Source: Kribbella antiqua
GTDB taxonomy: Bacteria; Actinomycetota; Actinomycetes; Propionibacteriales; Kribbellaceae
Assembly (NCBI RefSeq): GCF_004345665.1
Contig: NZ_SLWR01000013.1
Location: 1 to 64,000 of the forward strand
Direction: 5' to 3'
Length of the DNA stretch: 64,000 nucleotides
Shown: positions 41,190-49,948 of the stretch, piece after piece
Numbering within the stretch: the stretch's first letter is position 1
Layout of the letters: each line of letters opens with the position of its first letter
The notes under the pieces: generated by a model
Database searches by the model: none
What the model was told of the DNA's origin: nothing
The model's input: the letters and a program-made list of their open reading frames with translations, nothing else
Translations under genes and position numbers: made by a program

Positions 41190-41423
41190 CGATGCTCTGC
41201 TGAGAAACGCCCAACCCGTTATCCAAGGCGACTGCCCTGTGGGACTCGCCGATTTGAAGGCCGCAGTCGTGGCGGTGACGCAGGGCTCGATTCCTTGAGC
41301 GGCGAGCCGGTTCAGTAAGTCGCCACCGTGACGGTCTGCTTGCTGCACAGGAAGGTTTCTGGCTTCGTCCGTGGCCCAGCGGCAGCAGCGCCACGCCATC
41401 GGCCTTGACTACTGCAGAGAATC

Positions 41424-41768
41424 CGGCCGGCCGACGGCTCGACACTGTCGCTGGCCGGGCTGTACGAGGTCTGGTACGACAAGTCGCTGCCCGAGGACGA
41501 TCCGAAGCGGGTCGTGCCGACCTACACGATCATCACCACGACTGCGACCGACAGCGTCGGCCGGATCCACGACCGCATGCCCATGGCGATCACCCCCGAC
41601 CACTGGGACGAGTGGCTCGACCCACGCAATCACGACGTCGACCAGCTCCGCGGCCTCATGGCTCCGCCGGTCGACGACACCCTCGACATGTACGCCGTAT
41701 CCACAGCCGTCAACAACGTGAAGAACAACGGCCCCGAGCTGCTGCAGCCCCTGCCCGCCAGCAACTGA
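41424..41768 (+). pseudogene. SRAP/YedK (SOS response-associated peptidase), C-terminal fragment
   Basis: In frame from about 41424: RPADGSTLSLAGLYEVWYDKSLPED ... YTIITTTATDSVGRIHDRMPM ... DWLDPR-type and YAVSTAVNNVKNNGPELL, the C-terminal half of the SRAP/HMCES fold, including the conserved HDRMP active-site segment. The N-terminal half with the catalytic Cys2 is missing. Confidence 0.8.
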
Positions 41769-41884
41769 AGCACCGCGACGGAAGCGACCTCCGCGAAACT
41801 GTGGGGGGAGGGGCTACCGTCAGGAACGCGTGTGCGCGGCGCCCCCCGGCATCCGTCCCAGGCAGCTTGACGAAGGAGACCGGA

Positions 41885-42073
41885 GTGACCAGCGGGATCA
41901 AGATGGTCGACAGCGGCGACGACAACCTCAAGCATGGGCAGCGGACGCTGCCCGTGGGCGATTCGCAAGAGCGGGGCCAGCAAATCCTGCCCGGCAGCCG
42001 CAACCCTCGGCCCGGCCAGGACACAAGCAAGCTCCTTCTCCCGGAGATGCCGCTTCCCCCCGCACGTCGTTGA
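41885..42073 (+). CDS. Possible small disordered protein
   Basis: 62 residues from GTG 41885 with GAAGGAG 7 nt upstream: polar, rich in Gly, Pro, Gln and Arg (KHGQRTLPVGDSQERGQQIL ...). It sits between the two SRAP remnants and runs opposite to the second. The good ribosome site argues for a gene, but no homologue is recognised. Confidence 0.35.
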   Translation: MTSGIKMVDSGDDNLKHGQRTLPVGDSQERGQQILPGSRNPRPGQDTSKLLLPEMPLPPARR

Positions 42074-42760
42074 CGGCCGTCGACACGGCATAAATTTCGA
42101 GGCCGGTCGGCGGAGTCATGAGCGGACGCAGCTCGTCGGCGTCGTTCACGTTCGGGTCCAGCCACTGTGTCCAGTTGTCGGCGCTGACTGCCATGGGCAT
42201 CCGGTCGTGGATGCGGCCGATTTCGTCGGTCGCGGTCGTCGTGATGATCGTGTACGACCACAGCAGTGCCGCGGGGGCGTCGGCGGGAAGTGACTTGTCT
42301 TTCCACACTTCGTACACGCGGCCAGCGCGAGTGCGGAGCCGTCGACCGGGCGGAACGCGAAGGGCTGCTTCAACGGCTTCTTGGTCTTCTCGCTGATCTG
42401 GTCGGTCTCGAACCATTCGTAGAACGCGTCGACCGGGATCAGGCAGCGGCGCGATTTGAAGGCCGCCCGGAACGCCTGCTTCTCGTGCACCGTTTCGGAG
42501 CGGGCGTTGGCCATCCGGTTCCCGATCTTGGCATCTTTGGCCCAGAACGGCACCAGCTCCCACTTGAACAGCCGCAACTGTCGCACCGGGTCGGCGTCCT
42601 TCGGACCATCTGATGGGGCTCGGGCGATCACCACGGGCGCGATCTTGGTCGGCGCGACGTTGTAGTCCGGCCCTTTCAGCTCGGCTGCGTTGTCGTCGTC
42701 GGCCTGGAACTGTTCGAGCAGGTTCGCCCGGCTGGAGGTTGATGCGTAACGACCACACAT
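42062..42760 (-). pseudogene. yedK: SRAP/YedK, frameshifted copy
   Basis: Starts at ATG 42760 with MCGRYAS, so the catalytic Cys2 that crosslinks to abasic DNA is present. YNVAPTKIAPVVI, NARSETVHEKQAFR and RRCLIPVDAFYEW follow. The frame breaks near 42320 (after GSALALA), and the remainder (VYEVWKDKSLPADA ... HDRMPMAVSADNW ... YAVSTAVNDV) is in another frame. It is tail-to-tail with the + strand fragment at 41424-41768. Confidence 0.8.
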
Positions 42761-42874
42761 GACTCCAAGCCTGCCACGACAAGCCGGCTGCAGGTGTGCG
42801 ATCACGCAGTGCAACTTGGGTTGGCGGTGGGTACCGGTGCTGAAGGCAACTACGTTCGACGGCAGGAATGACCC

Positions 42875-43084
42875 ATGTCTGAGGCGACGTGAAGCCGTCA
42901 CAGCGGCGAGGAATGGACCGAGGACGACGTTCAGCAACTGCGCGACCTGGCTGCAGGGAACACCACCGTCGGTGTCATGTGCGTGCGCCTCGGCCGGACC
43001 GAGGACGCAGTCCGGTCCAAAGCCCAGGCTGAGGGCATCGCGCTGTCGCCGCCGAACCGGTCGCCGTACGGCGACATGAGCTGA
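42875..43084 (+). pseudogene. Small Myb-like HTH protein with early stop codon
   Basis: ATG 42875 with AGGA upstream opens MSEAT, then an in-frame TGA (42890-42892). The same frame continues SRHSGEEWTEDDVQQLRDLAAGN ... RLGRTEDAVRSKAQAEGI ... NRSPYGDMS, a SANT/Myb-like helix-turn-helix. The nonsense codon, or a missing alternative start, leaves it probably inactive. It lies upstream of the zinc-ribbon/ligase fragment. Confidence 0.55.
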
Positions 43085-43106
43085 CTGTCAGGCGCATGCT
43101 GGTGCC

Positions 43107-43283
43107 GTGGCCGGACAGTGGCGGTGCGGGAAATGCGAAGGGGCGAACGTCCCGGAGCACCACCGGTACTGCCCGCAGCGCGATCAGTCGCTCATCGTGA
43201 AGCGAGTGCTGATCATCGTGTGGCCGCCGTTCCGCCGCCCCCGGCGCGGGAGTGGTGATGGCCGCGGCACCCCGGCGCACTGA
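43107..43283 (+). CDS. Small zinc-ribbon protein upstream of ligase
   Basis: 58 residues from GTG 43107. CGKCEGANVPEHHRYCPQRD looks like a treble-clef or zinc-ribbon knuckle, followed by SLIVKRVLIIVWPPFRRPRR. A related tail (SLEVKRIVQVVWPPFDRPRD) precedes the second ligase fragment, in the region 47860-47998, so this small gene and the ligase were duplicated together. The function is unknown. Confidence 0.5.
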   Translation: MAGQWRCGKCEGANVPEHHRYCPQRDQSLIVKRVLIIVWPPFRRPRRGSGDGRGTPAH

Positions 43284-43422
43284 CCCGCCGGTACGGATTC
43301 CGCCCGATCTGGCCGGACCGGTCGAGCTTGCGCTGGCCCGCTCGGTCGACCAGATCCCCGGCCCGCACGCATTGCCGGGCGGCTCTCGCTACGAGGTGAA
43401 GTGGGACGGCTACCTTCACTGA
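43258..43422 (+). pseudogene. ATP-dependent DNA ligase, N-terminal fragment 1
   Basis: 54 codons: PPVRIPPDLAGPVELALARSVDQIPGPHALPGGSRYEVKWDGY, then LH and stop. KWDG is ligase motif I with the nucleotidyl lysine. The gene is cut immediately after it, and the element-end sequence TTCACTGAAC (43415-43424) follows. The adenylation domain beyond motif I and all later motifs are gone. Confidence 0.8.
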
Positions 43423-43489
43423 ACAAGTCAAGCTGTGTTGGTGATGGCCCGAGACCAGACGACTGCTGCGTGTGAGACAGCTTGCGTCG

Positions 43490-44863
43490 TCAGGTTCTCG
43501 GTCGGATGCGGGCGCTGTTGATGGCTGCTAGGAGGAGCAGGGTCGCGGCGGTGGCAAGGCTGATGCGTAGTCCGGTGAGGTAGTTGTCGGGGTTGGCGAT
43601 GAGGGCGCCGAAGACGGCGATGGCCACGGCGCCGCCGATCTGTCGGAAGGTGTTGAAGACCGCGCTGGCGGTTCCGGCTTGTTCGGCGGGGACACCTTCG
43701 AGGACGACGCCGGTGACCGAAGGCATGGCCAGGGAGCCGCCGGCACCGATCGGGATGACGCACAGCGCGGTGACTACTGCCGATCCCAGTGGCGCGGTGA
43801 GCAGTAGGGCCAGGAGGCCAACGACCATGGACAGCAGTCCTGCGACGACAGGAACGCGGGCCCCGAACCGGTTGGTGACGGGGCCGCTGGCGAGGTTACC
43901 GGCGATCGCGAAGAACGCCGAGGGCAGGAACACGAGGCCGGCGTGAAGCGGGGTGAGTCCGAGGTGTTGTTGCAGGAACAGGCTGACGACGAATACGTTG
44001 CCGTAGTTGCCGATCATGAAGGCGAACCCGACGGGGAGGGCGAGCCGGAAGCCGTGGGCGTGGAACAGTTCCAGGGGCAGCATCGGGTGGTGGCTGCGTG
44101 CCTGGACGTGCACGAACGCCGCCAGTGTGGCCGCGGCGATGGCGAGCGCGATGATCACTGTGGGGTGGGTGAAGCCGACGTGGCCGCCGTCGATCAGGCC
44201 GTAGACGAGCGCCGATAGCGCGACGACGGCGAGGATCTGGCCGGCCCAGTCGAAGCGCGATGGCCGGGTGGGTGAGGCTGCCACGGCGATGAGGAAGGTG
44301 AGCATTCCGGCGCATACGGGCAGGTTGATGGTGAATACCCAGCGCCAGTTGAAGGTGGTGAGCAGGCCGCCGAGGGGTTGGCCGACGAGTGCGGCAACGG
44401 CGCCGCCGACGGCCCACACGCCGAGCGCTTTGGCGCGGCGGCGGGGGTCGGGGAAGGCTTCGCGGACCAGGGCCATCGACGCCGGCAGCATGATTGCGGC
44501 GGCGGCGCCCTGGACGCAGCGCGCGGCGATGAGGGAGCCGATGCCAGGCGCCGCGGCGCAGCCGGCCGATGCGAGCCCGAATGCGCAGATGCCCAGGCCG
44601 AGGGCCTTTTTGGCGCCGATGCGGTCGGACAGGTTGCCGGCGAACAGCAGGAGCGCGGCGAACAGCAGGGTGTAGCCGTCGATCACCCATTGCTGGCCGG
44701 TCGTTCCGCCGCCGAGCTCGGCCCTGATCCGGGCAAGTGCGACGTTGACGATGGAGATGTCCAGCGTGATCAGGAAGAATCCCAGCGACGCGATCGTGAT
44801 GACGATCCGGGCGTGCGGGGCATCGGGGACGACGGCGCTGTCCGCGCTCTGACGGGCGCTCAC
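43490..44863 (-). CDS. MFS drug efflux transporter (DHA2/EmrB-QacA type)
   Basis: 457 residues from GTG 44863, overlapping the upstream stop (GTGA). About 14 membrane helices; motif A region GNLSDRIGAKKALGLG, helix-1 motif LDISIVNVALARIRAELGGGTTGQQWVIDGYTL. A proton-driven exporter of hydrophobic compounds in the cytoplasmic membrane. It follows a truncated MFS gene and diverges from the aldo-keto reductase/Xre pair, which may control it. Confidence 0.92.
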   Translation of the reverse strand: MSARQSADSAVVPDAPHARIVITIASLGFFLITLDISIVNVALARIRAELGGGTTGQQWVIDGYTLLFAALLLFAGNLSDRIGAKKALGLGICAFGLASAGCAAAPGIGSLIAARCVQGAAAAIMLPASMALVREAFPDPRRRAKALGVWAVGGAVAALVGQPLGGLLTTFNWRWVFTINLPVCAGMLTFLIAVAASPTRPSRFDWAGQILAVVALSALVYGLIDGGHVGFTHPTVIIALAIAAATLAAFVHVQARSHHPMLPLELFHAHGFRLALPVGFAFMIGNYGNVFVVSLFLQQHLGLTPLHAGLVFLPSAFFAIAGNLASGPVTNRFGARVPVVAGLLSMVVGLLALLLTAPLGSAVVTALCVIPIGAGGSLAMPSVTGVVLEGVPAEQAGTASAVFNTFRQIGGAVAIAVFGALIANPDNYLTGLRISLATAATLLLLAAINSARIRPRT

Positions 44864-45363
44864 TCGGTGGGCCCGGTCGCTGGGCGGGCCGCCATGGCGA
44901 TGAGTGTGAGCAGGCCAAGCGTGGCCATGGCTATGCCGACTACTAGTGGGCCGCGGACGTTCAGGGGTGATGCGAGTGCGGTGGTGCCGATCCAGGTGCC
45001 GATCGTGGTGCCGCCGTTGAAGGTGGAGACAGCGATCGCGGTCGCGAGTGCGGGAGCGATCGGCGCGGCGCGGACGGCAAGCCCGGTTCCGGCCGGCGGG
45101 ATGCCCATTCCTGCTGCGCCGAGCAGGAAGATCAGGGCGAAGCTCGCCGCCGTGTGGGTGGGCAGGAGGGCCAGAAGCGTCATGATCGCGAGGCTGGCGG
45201 CGGTCGCGGTGATGAAGGTGGTCAGTGGTCGGCTGTCGGCGAAGCGCCCGGCGAGGTTGGTTCCGAGGATGCCGCCGAACTGGACGTCGTCGGTGAGATC
45301 GACGATCTTGGGGAAGAAGACGCCGATCGGGCGGCGGAGAGCGCCGGGCTGTGACGTGGGCAT
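44860..45363 (-). pseudogene. MFS transporter (DHA1/AraJ type), C-terminal half
   Basis: The frame has no transporter sequence before about 45290. From there GGILGTNLAGRFADSRPLTTFI ... GMGIPPAGTGLAVRAA ... STFNGGTTIGTWIG gives roughly five to six helices of a 12-helix protein. An ATG at 45363 opens the frame, but the N-terminal six helices are missing. It overlaps the next MFS gene by GTGA. Confidence 0.7.
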
Positions 45364-45601
45364 CCGATCTCCTGATTGCGGCCTTGTTCGATCGACCACC
45401 GACGATGACGGGGTCTCCGCGCTGGTGGAAGGACCGGCTGAGACGTGGTCTGACAGGTCCTGTTTCAGCCGCACAGCGCCCCATAACGTCGAGATCGAGC
45501 GCGGACACGCCGGCGCTGTCAAGACGCTGCTGCGCCGCTGAGCGCATACCGACAGCACGACCAGCGCGGGCACGAAACCATTCGAGAAAGAAGGCGCGTC
45601 C

Positions 45602-46597
45602 ATGAAGCAACGAACGCTGGGCACAAGCAGCCTCGACGTCTCGGCGATCGGGCTCGGCTGCATGACCATGACCGGCGGATACAGCGGCAGTCCCGACCGG
45701 AACCAGATGATCACGCTGCTGCAGGCAGCCGTCGATCGCGGCGTCACCTTCTTCGACACCGCCGAAAGCTACGGGCCGCACGCCAACGAGGAACTCGTCG
45801 GTGATGCGCTGGCACCGGTGCGGGATCAGGTTGTCATCGCGACCAAGTTCGCCCAGGACATCGATCCGGTCGATCGGCACCCGCGCGGCCGGATGCTCAC
45901 CCCGGACCAGCTACCCCACGCCGTCGACGGGTCCCTGCGGCGGCTCGGCGTCGAAACGATCGACCTGTACTACCAGCACCGCATCAATCCCGACGTACCG
46001 ATCGAAGAGTACGCCGGAGCAGTCAAAGAACTCATTGCCGACGGCAAGGTCAAGCGCTACGGGCTGTCCGAAGCCGCGGCAAGCACCATCCGCCGCGCCC
46101 ACGCCGTCCAGCCCGTGACCGCGATCCAGAGCGAATACTCGCTGTGGTGGCGCCGCCCAGAGAACGAAGTCCTCGACACCTGCGAAGAACTCGGCATCGG
46201 GTTCGTTCCCTACAGCCCGCTCGGCAAAGGCTTCCTCACCGGGACCATCGACTCGACGACCCGATTCGAGGGCGGCAACGATCTGCGCGCCCAGATCCCC
46301 CGCTTCAGCCCGGAGGCTCTGCAGCAGAACACCGCCATGGCCGAGCTCGTGAGAACAGTTGCCGCCAGCAAGGGTGTCACAGCCGCACAACTGGCCCTGG
46401 CCTGGCTACTCGCCCGCAAGCCCTGGATCGTGCCGATCCCAGGAACCACCAAACTGCACCGCCTGGACGAAAACATCGCCGCCGCGGACATCACCCTCGA
46501 CGACGGCGATGTCGCCGAACTCACCCGGGCATCTGCCGCGATCGATATCGAGGGTGGCCGCTACCCGGACTTCCTCGAAGCCCGAACCAACCTGTAA
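45602..46597 (+). CDS. Aldo/keto reductase
   Basis: 331 residues, GAAGG upstream. Catalytic tetrad positions are visible: Asp in FFDTAESYG with Tyr, Lys in VVIATKFAQD, and His in DLYYQHRINP. The C-terminal NADPH site includes VPIPGTTKLHRLDENI. The closest general type is the YakC/AKR13-like soluble reductases. Neighbouring Xre regulator and efflux pumps suggest a role against a toxic carbonyl or drug. Confidence 0.93.
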   Translation: MKQRTLGTSSLDVSAIGLGCMTMTGGYSGSPDRNQMITLLQAAVDRGVTFFDTAESYGPHANEELVGDALAPVRDQVVIATKFAQDIDPVDRHPRGRMLTPDQLPHAVDGSLRRLGVETIDLYYQHRINPDVPIEEYAGAVKELIADGKVKRYGLSEAAASTIRRAHAVQPVTAIQSEYSLWWRRPENEVLDTCEELGIGFVPYSPLGKGFLTGTIDSTTRFEGGNDLRAQIPRFSPEALQQNTAMAELVRTVAASKGVTAAQLALAWLLARKPWIVPIPGTTKLHRLDENIAAADITLDDGDVAELTRASAAIDIEGGRYPDFLEARTNL

Positions 46598-46655
46598 CCC
46601 GGCCCCCAACGCCGAATCCACACCTGACCACCACACCCGACCTAACGTAGGAACC

Positions 46656-47522
46656 ATGGACCCGCGCTCGGAGATCAGCAGCTTCCTCACCTCGCGCCGC
46701 GCCAACCTCACCCCAGAACAAGCCGGCGTCCCCCTCTACAGCGGCAAACGTCGCGTGCCCGGCCTGCGCCGCGAAGAAGTCGCCCAGCTCGCCGGCGTCA
46801 GCACCGACTACTACGCCCGACTCGAGCGCGGGAAAATGTCTGGCGCATCCCGCGAAGTCATCGAATCCATCGCCCGAGCCCTGCAACTCGACGACGACGA
46901 ACGCGACCACCTCCTCAACCTCGTCACCCTCACCCAGCACCGGCCCGCGCGACCCCGACCATCCCGTCACACCACGATCCGGCCCGGGATCCAACGCGTG
47001 CTGGACTCGATCGAGACTCCCGCGTTCGTCCAAAACGCCCGGCTCGACCGGCTCGCGTCCAACCGCATCGGCCGGGCCCTGTACTCGCTGCCCGACGACG
47101 GCTCCCAAGACCAATACAACTACGCCCACTACCTATTCCTCGACTCGCGCGCACAGACCTTCCACCGCGACTTCGACACCGCCAAACACAACGTCGTCGC
47201 ACTCCTCCACGCCGCCACCGCCCGCGACCCGCACGACAAGGAACTGATCAACATCATCGGAACCCTGTCCACCCAGAGCGACGAATTCCGCGGCCTGTGG
47301 GCAGCCCACGACGTCTTCCGGTACCGCTCCGGCGCGAAACTGCTCACCCACTCCGTCGTCGGCGACCTCGAGTTCGGCTACGAATCCTTCGAACTGTCCA
47401 CCGACCCCGGCCTGGTCATGCTCGTCTACACCGTGGAACCAGGCTCACCCACCGCCGAAGCGATGAGCATCCTCGGCAGCTGGACAGCACCAACCAGCCC
47501 AGCCCAGCAACCCCAGCCGTAG
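46656..47522 (+). CDS. Xre-family regulator with MmyB-like ligand domain
   Basis: 288 residues from ATG 46656. N-terminal HTH_31: VPGLRREEVAQLAGVSTDYYARLERGK. The C-terminal PAS-like MmyB domain (ALQLDDDERDHLLNLV ... TPAFVQNARLDRLASNRIGRALYS ... FRGLWAAHDV) binds fatty-acid or small ligands in relatives. It follows the aldo-keto reductase by 58 bp and probably controls that gene and the divergent MFS pumps. Confidence 0.92.
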   Translation: MDPRSEISSFLTSRRANLTPEQAGVPLYSGKRRVPGLRREEVAQLAGVSTDYYARLERGKMSGASREVIESIARALQLDDDERDHLLNLVTLTQHRPARPRPSRHTTIRPGIQRVLDSIETPAFVQNARLDRLASNRIGRALYSLPDDGSQDQYNYAHYLFLDSRAQTFHRDFDTAKHNVVALLHAATARDPHDKELINIIGTLSTQSDEFRGLWAAHDVFRYRSGAKLLTHSVVGDLEFGYESFELSTDPGLVMLVYTVEPGSPTAEAMSILGSWTAPTSPAQQPQP

Positions 47523-47973
47523 ACTTCCGCTCCAGCGCCGGCCTTCACGCACGGGCAGCCTCAGCAGCACCGCCAGGCCCGGCGCTGCTCGCGGTCGTCC
47601 AACGCGCCACGGCTCGCGTAGTCGCCGTCGAGCCGCGCTCCGTGATGCATCGCGCCCTCGACCATCACCACTACCTCGACAGCGGAGCAGCTGCCACCTG
47701 GAGTGGATAGCCATCGCCCGCGCGACCATCCAAGTAGCCGCAAGTGACTTAAAAAGGCGCTGTGACACCAGAGACCCCGTCGAGGGCCAACGGATCGAAT
47801 CCGGCGGACAAACGACACCCGATTTCACGCTCAGAGACAGAGGGGAATACCGCACACTTCGAATATGTGCTCTTTGCCAGTCCACCGCCTATGCCCGAAG
47901 CGGGATCCCAGCCTGGAGGTCAAGCGGATCGTTCAGGTGGTGTGGCCGCCGTTCGACCGCCCCAGGGATGACG
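47523..47973. other. Degenerate sequence before ligase fragment 2
   Basis: No intact gene. Peptide remnants include the tail of the small zinc-ribbon protein (CPKRDPSLEVKRIVQVVWPPFDRPRD, about 47890-47998), homologous to 43107-43283. I found no right-hand end of the element that begins at 43415. Confidence 0.5.
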
Positions 47974-48138
47974 ATGAGCCCGGCGCGCCGCGCTAAGCCT
48001 GGCGTGGTCCGGCTGCCGCCGGACCTGGTCGGCCCGGTCGACCTCGAGCTCGCCCGGGCAGTCGACGAGATCCCGGGCGAGCACGCGCTGCCGGGCGGAT
48101 CACGTTACGAACCCAAGTGGGACGGCTTCCTTCACTGA
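47974..48138 (+). pseudogene. ATP-dependent DNA ligase, N-terminal fragment 2
   Basis: 54 codons (MSPARRAKPGVVRLPPDLVGPVDLELARAVDEIPGEHALPGGSRYEPKWDGF, then LH and stop). It has the same length and exactly the same cut point after motif I as fragment 1, but is only a paralogue in sequence. The element end TTCACTGAAC (48131-48140) follows. Joining 48129 to 58631 restores a normal frame KWDG-F-RASIVRSG. Confidence 0.85.
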
Positions 48139-48283
48139 ACATGTCAAGCCACCGAGACGCCGGGTAGTGGGGCCATTTTCCGCGACGGTGCTGTCCAGAT
48201 GAGCTTGATCGGATTCAAGCTGTCACTGACGTTTCGGTCGATCATGGGAAGTATTCCGATTTAGCTGACCAGGGGACGGTCGC

Positions 48284-49555
48284 TCAGGTGACGGGCCTGG
48301 GCGCTGCGCTGTCATCGGCTTGCCTCTCGTGCGGATGGCGGCTGAAGGCGTGGACCCGGCCGTACAGGGTCGTCACCACGAGTCCCAGGGTGAGGCCGAG
48401 CGTGCCGCCGACGGCGAGGCTGATCCAGGCGCTGCCGAGTCCTGCGCTGAGGTTCCCGTCGAAGTAGAAGAGGGAACGTGTGCCGTCGACAACGTGCCGG
48501 TAGGGAGAGATGACGGAGAACAGGTGGAAGAACTGCGGTGTTGCTGCGATGGGCACCGTTCCTCCGGAGGAGACCATGGCGAGAGCGACGAAGAACAGGG
48601 TGTTGACGAGCGAGCCTATCCCGGATCCGAAGACCGCGAAGACGGCGAGGGCACTGGTGCCGATTGCAGCGATCACGGCTGTGGAGTAGAGCCAGAGGGT
48701 GATCGGCTCGTCGACGGTGACGCCGAACACGGCTGCGACGAGTTGGATCGCGAGCGCGGCGAAGGGTCCGGCGGTCACGAGGACTGCGACCTTGGCAAGG
48801 AAGGTGCGTCTGCGTGACACGGCTGTGTACGGCTCACGGGCCACGAGAGGGCCGAGCTCGCTCGGGATGAAGCCCAGCGCCGAGTCGACGAGCGGGTTGG
48901 TCAGGGATGCGCCGATGAAGCCGATCAAGACGAGCACCAGCGAGAAGTAGAACGCGCTCATCCCCATGCCGGCGTGGTCAGGAAGGGGCTTGTAGGCGCG
49001 GGAAGCCGTGTCGAACGGTTGCGAAAGCAGGGCGACGTTGGCTGCAGGTAGCTCGGATCGCGGCGTGCTCTGGAGCAGTTGCTTGCCGAGTCCGTCGGCA
49101 ACCCCTCGCAGCGCGGGCGTGAGGTTGCCGACCAGCAAGCCGGTGCTGAGGCCTCCATCTCCGGCGTTGGTCACGATGGTGACGGTGGGAACGGTGGAGC
49201 TGGATGCGCCCGGGAAGAGGCTGGCGATCGAGGTGTCGAAGTCTGCGGGGATCACGACCGCACCTGCGATCCGGTCGTCGTCCATCGCGGTGGCCAGTTC
49301 GTCGTGGGTCATACGGGTGATCGCGAGTGTCTTTCCCGTTCCCGCCTCGATCGCCGCAGCGACGCCTTCGGCGTAGTCGGGAGTTGCAGCTCCGTCCTGT
49401 GCTTCGACGACGAGTCCGACCGGCATGTCGGTCAGGTGACGTTGGGGATCGATGGTGCTGGCGAGGTAGATGGCCGGCAAGGTGGCGGCCAGTCCGACGA
49501 TGAGAAGGATGGGCAGCAGCCAGGCGCGGCGGGAGAGCGTACGGCGTACGTTCAT
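48284..49555 (-). CDS. ABC-2-type permease, YhgE/Pip-like
   Basis: 423 residues. One N-terminal helix (AWLLPILLIVGLAATLPAIYLA), a large extracytoplasmic domain (about 40-215) and about five C-terminal helices including GMGMSAFYFSLVLVLIGFIGASL and FVALAMVSSGGTVPIAATPQFFHLFSVISPYRHVVDG. This layout matches the YhgE/Pip and DUF3533 group of exporters linked to phage infection or type VII-like export. It is the last gene of the unit 51217-48284; an AGCTTGA/TCAAGCT hairpin lies 63 bp downstream (48202-48221). Confidence 0.85.
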   Translation of the reverse strand: MNVRRTLSRRAWLLPILLIVGLAATLPAIYLASTIDPQRHLTDMPVGLVVEAQDGAATPDYAEGVAAAIEAGTGKTLAITRMTHDELATAMDDDRIAGAVVIPADFDTSIASLFPGASSSTVPTVTIVTNAGDGGLSTGLLVGNLTPALRGVADGLGKQLLQSTPRSELPAANVALLSQPFDTASRAYKPLPDHAGMGMSAFYFSLVLVLIGFIGASLTNPLVDSALGFIPSELGPLVAREPYTAVSRRRTFLAKVAVLVTAGPFAALAIQLVAAVFGVTVDEPITLWLYSTAVIAAIGTSALAVFAVFGSGIGSLVNTLFFVALAMVSSGGTVPIAATPQFFHLFSVISPYRHVVDGTRSLFYFDGNLSAGLGSAWISLAVGGTLGLTLGLVVTTLYGRVHAFSRHPHERQADDSAAPRPVT

Positions 49556-49572
49556 GAGTTGGTCCTCGGTCG

Positions 49573-49944
49573 TCAGGAGAGCGCTCGAAGTAGGTGGAAG
49601 ACAAGGTTCGCGGCCGTGCCGGGCCGGGCGCTGAATGCGCTACCGGCGTGCGTTGCGGTGCGTGGACTTGGCCTGTTCAGGATGGAGAAGTCCCGGTGGT
49701 CGCTGAGGATGGAGCAATTGCTGTGATCGCTCAGGGTGGAGCAGTTGCTTTGCCGGCTCAGGAGAGAGCAGTTGCTGTGCGCGGCGAGCGTGCTCAGTAC
49801 GGATGTCCACGAGCCGATTGAGCCGAGGGAGAATGCCGAGCCGATGGAGCCGACCGAGGCGAAGGATCCGATGCTGCCGACTGACAGGACCGATCCGGTG
49901 GAGCAGACGGACAGGAACGAGTTCTGGGAGCGCCAGGAGAGCAT
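49573..49944 (-). CDS. Serine-rich period-three repeat protein
   Basis: 123 residues from ATG 49944, only 4 bp after the MFS stop and 17 bp before the permease gene, so it is embedded in the operon. The first half repeats a three-residue S-x-G/S-x-x unit (SVLSVGSIGSFASVGSIGSAFSLG), the second repeats SNCSxLS (SNCSLLSRQ, SNCSTLSDH, SNCSILSDH). No charged residues occur in the first 45 positions except one Arg. Such regular Ser/Gly periodicity suggests a beta-solenoid or an extended surface structure. I do not recognise a characterised family. Confidence 0.65.
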   Translation of the reverse strand: MLSWRSQNSFLSVCSTGSVLSVGSIGSFASVGSIGSAFSLGSIGSWTSVLSTLAAHSNCSLLSRQSNCSTLSDHSNCSILSDHRDFSILNRPSPRTATHAGSAFSARPGTAANLVFHLLRALS

Positions 49945-49948
49945 GTGA

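Noticed and set aside
42146..42937. A start for the SRAP gene upstream of 42760
   Set aside because: SRAP proteins must begin Met-Cys so that Cys2 becomes the N-terminal catalytic residue; the MCGRY start at 42760 fits and the upstream extension does not.
49573..49944. Serine-repeat frame as a mere low-complexity shadow
   Set aside because: Considered as an artefact of repeated DNA, but the 4-bp and 17-bp spacing to flanking same-strand genes and the absence of a competing gene led me to keep it as a CDS.
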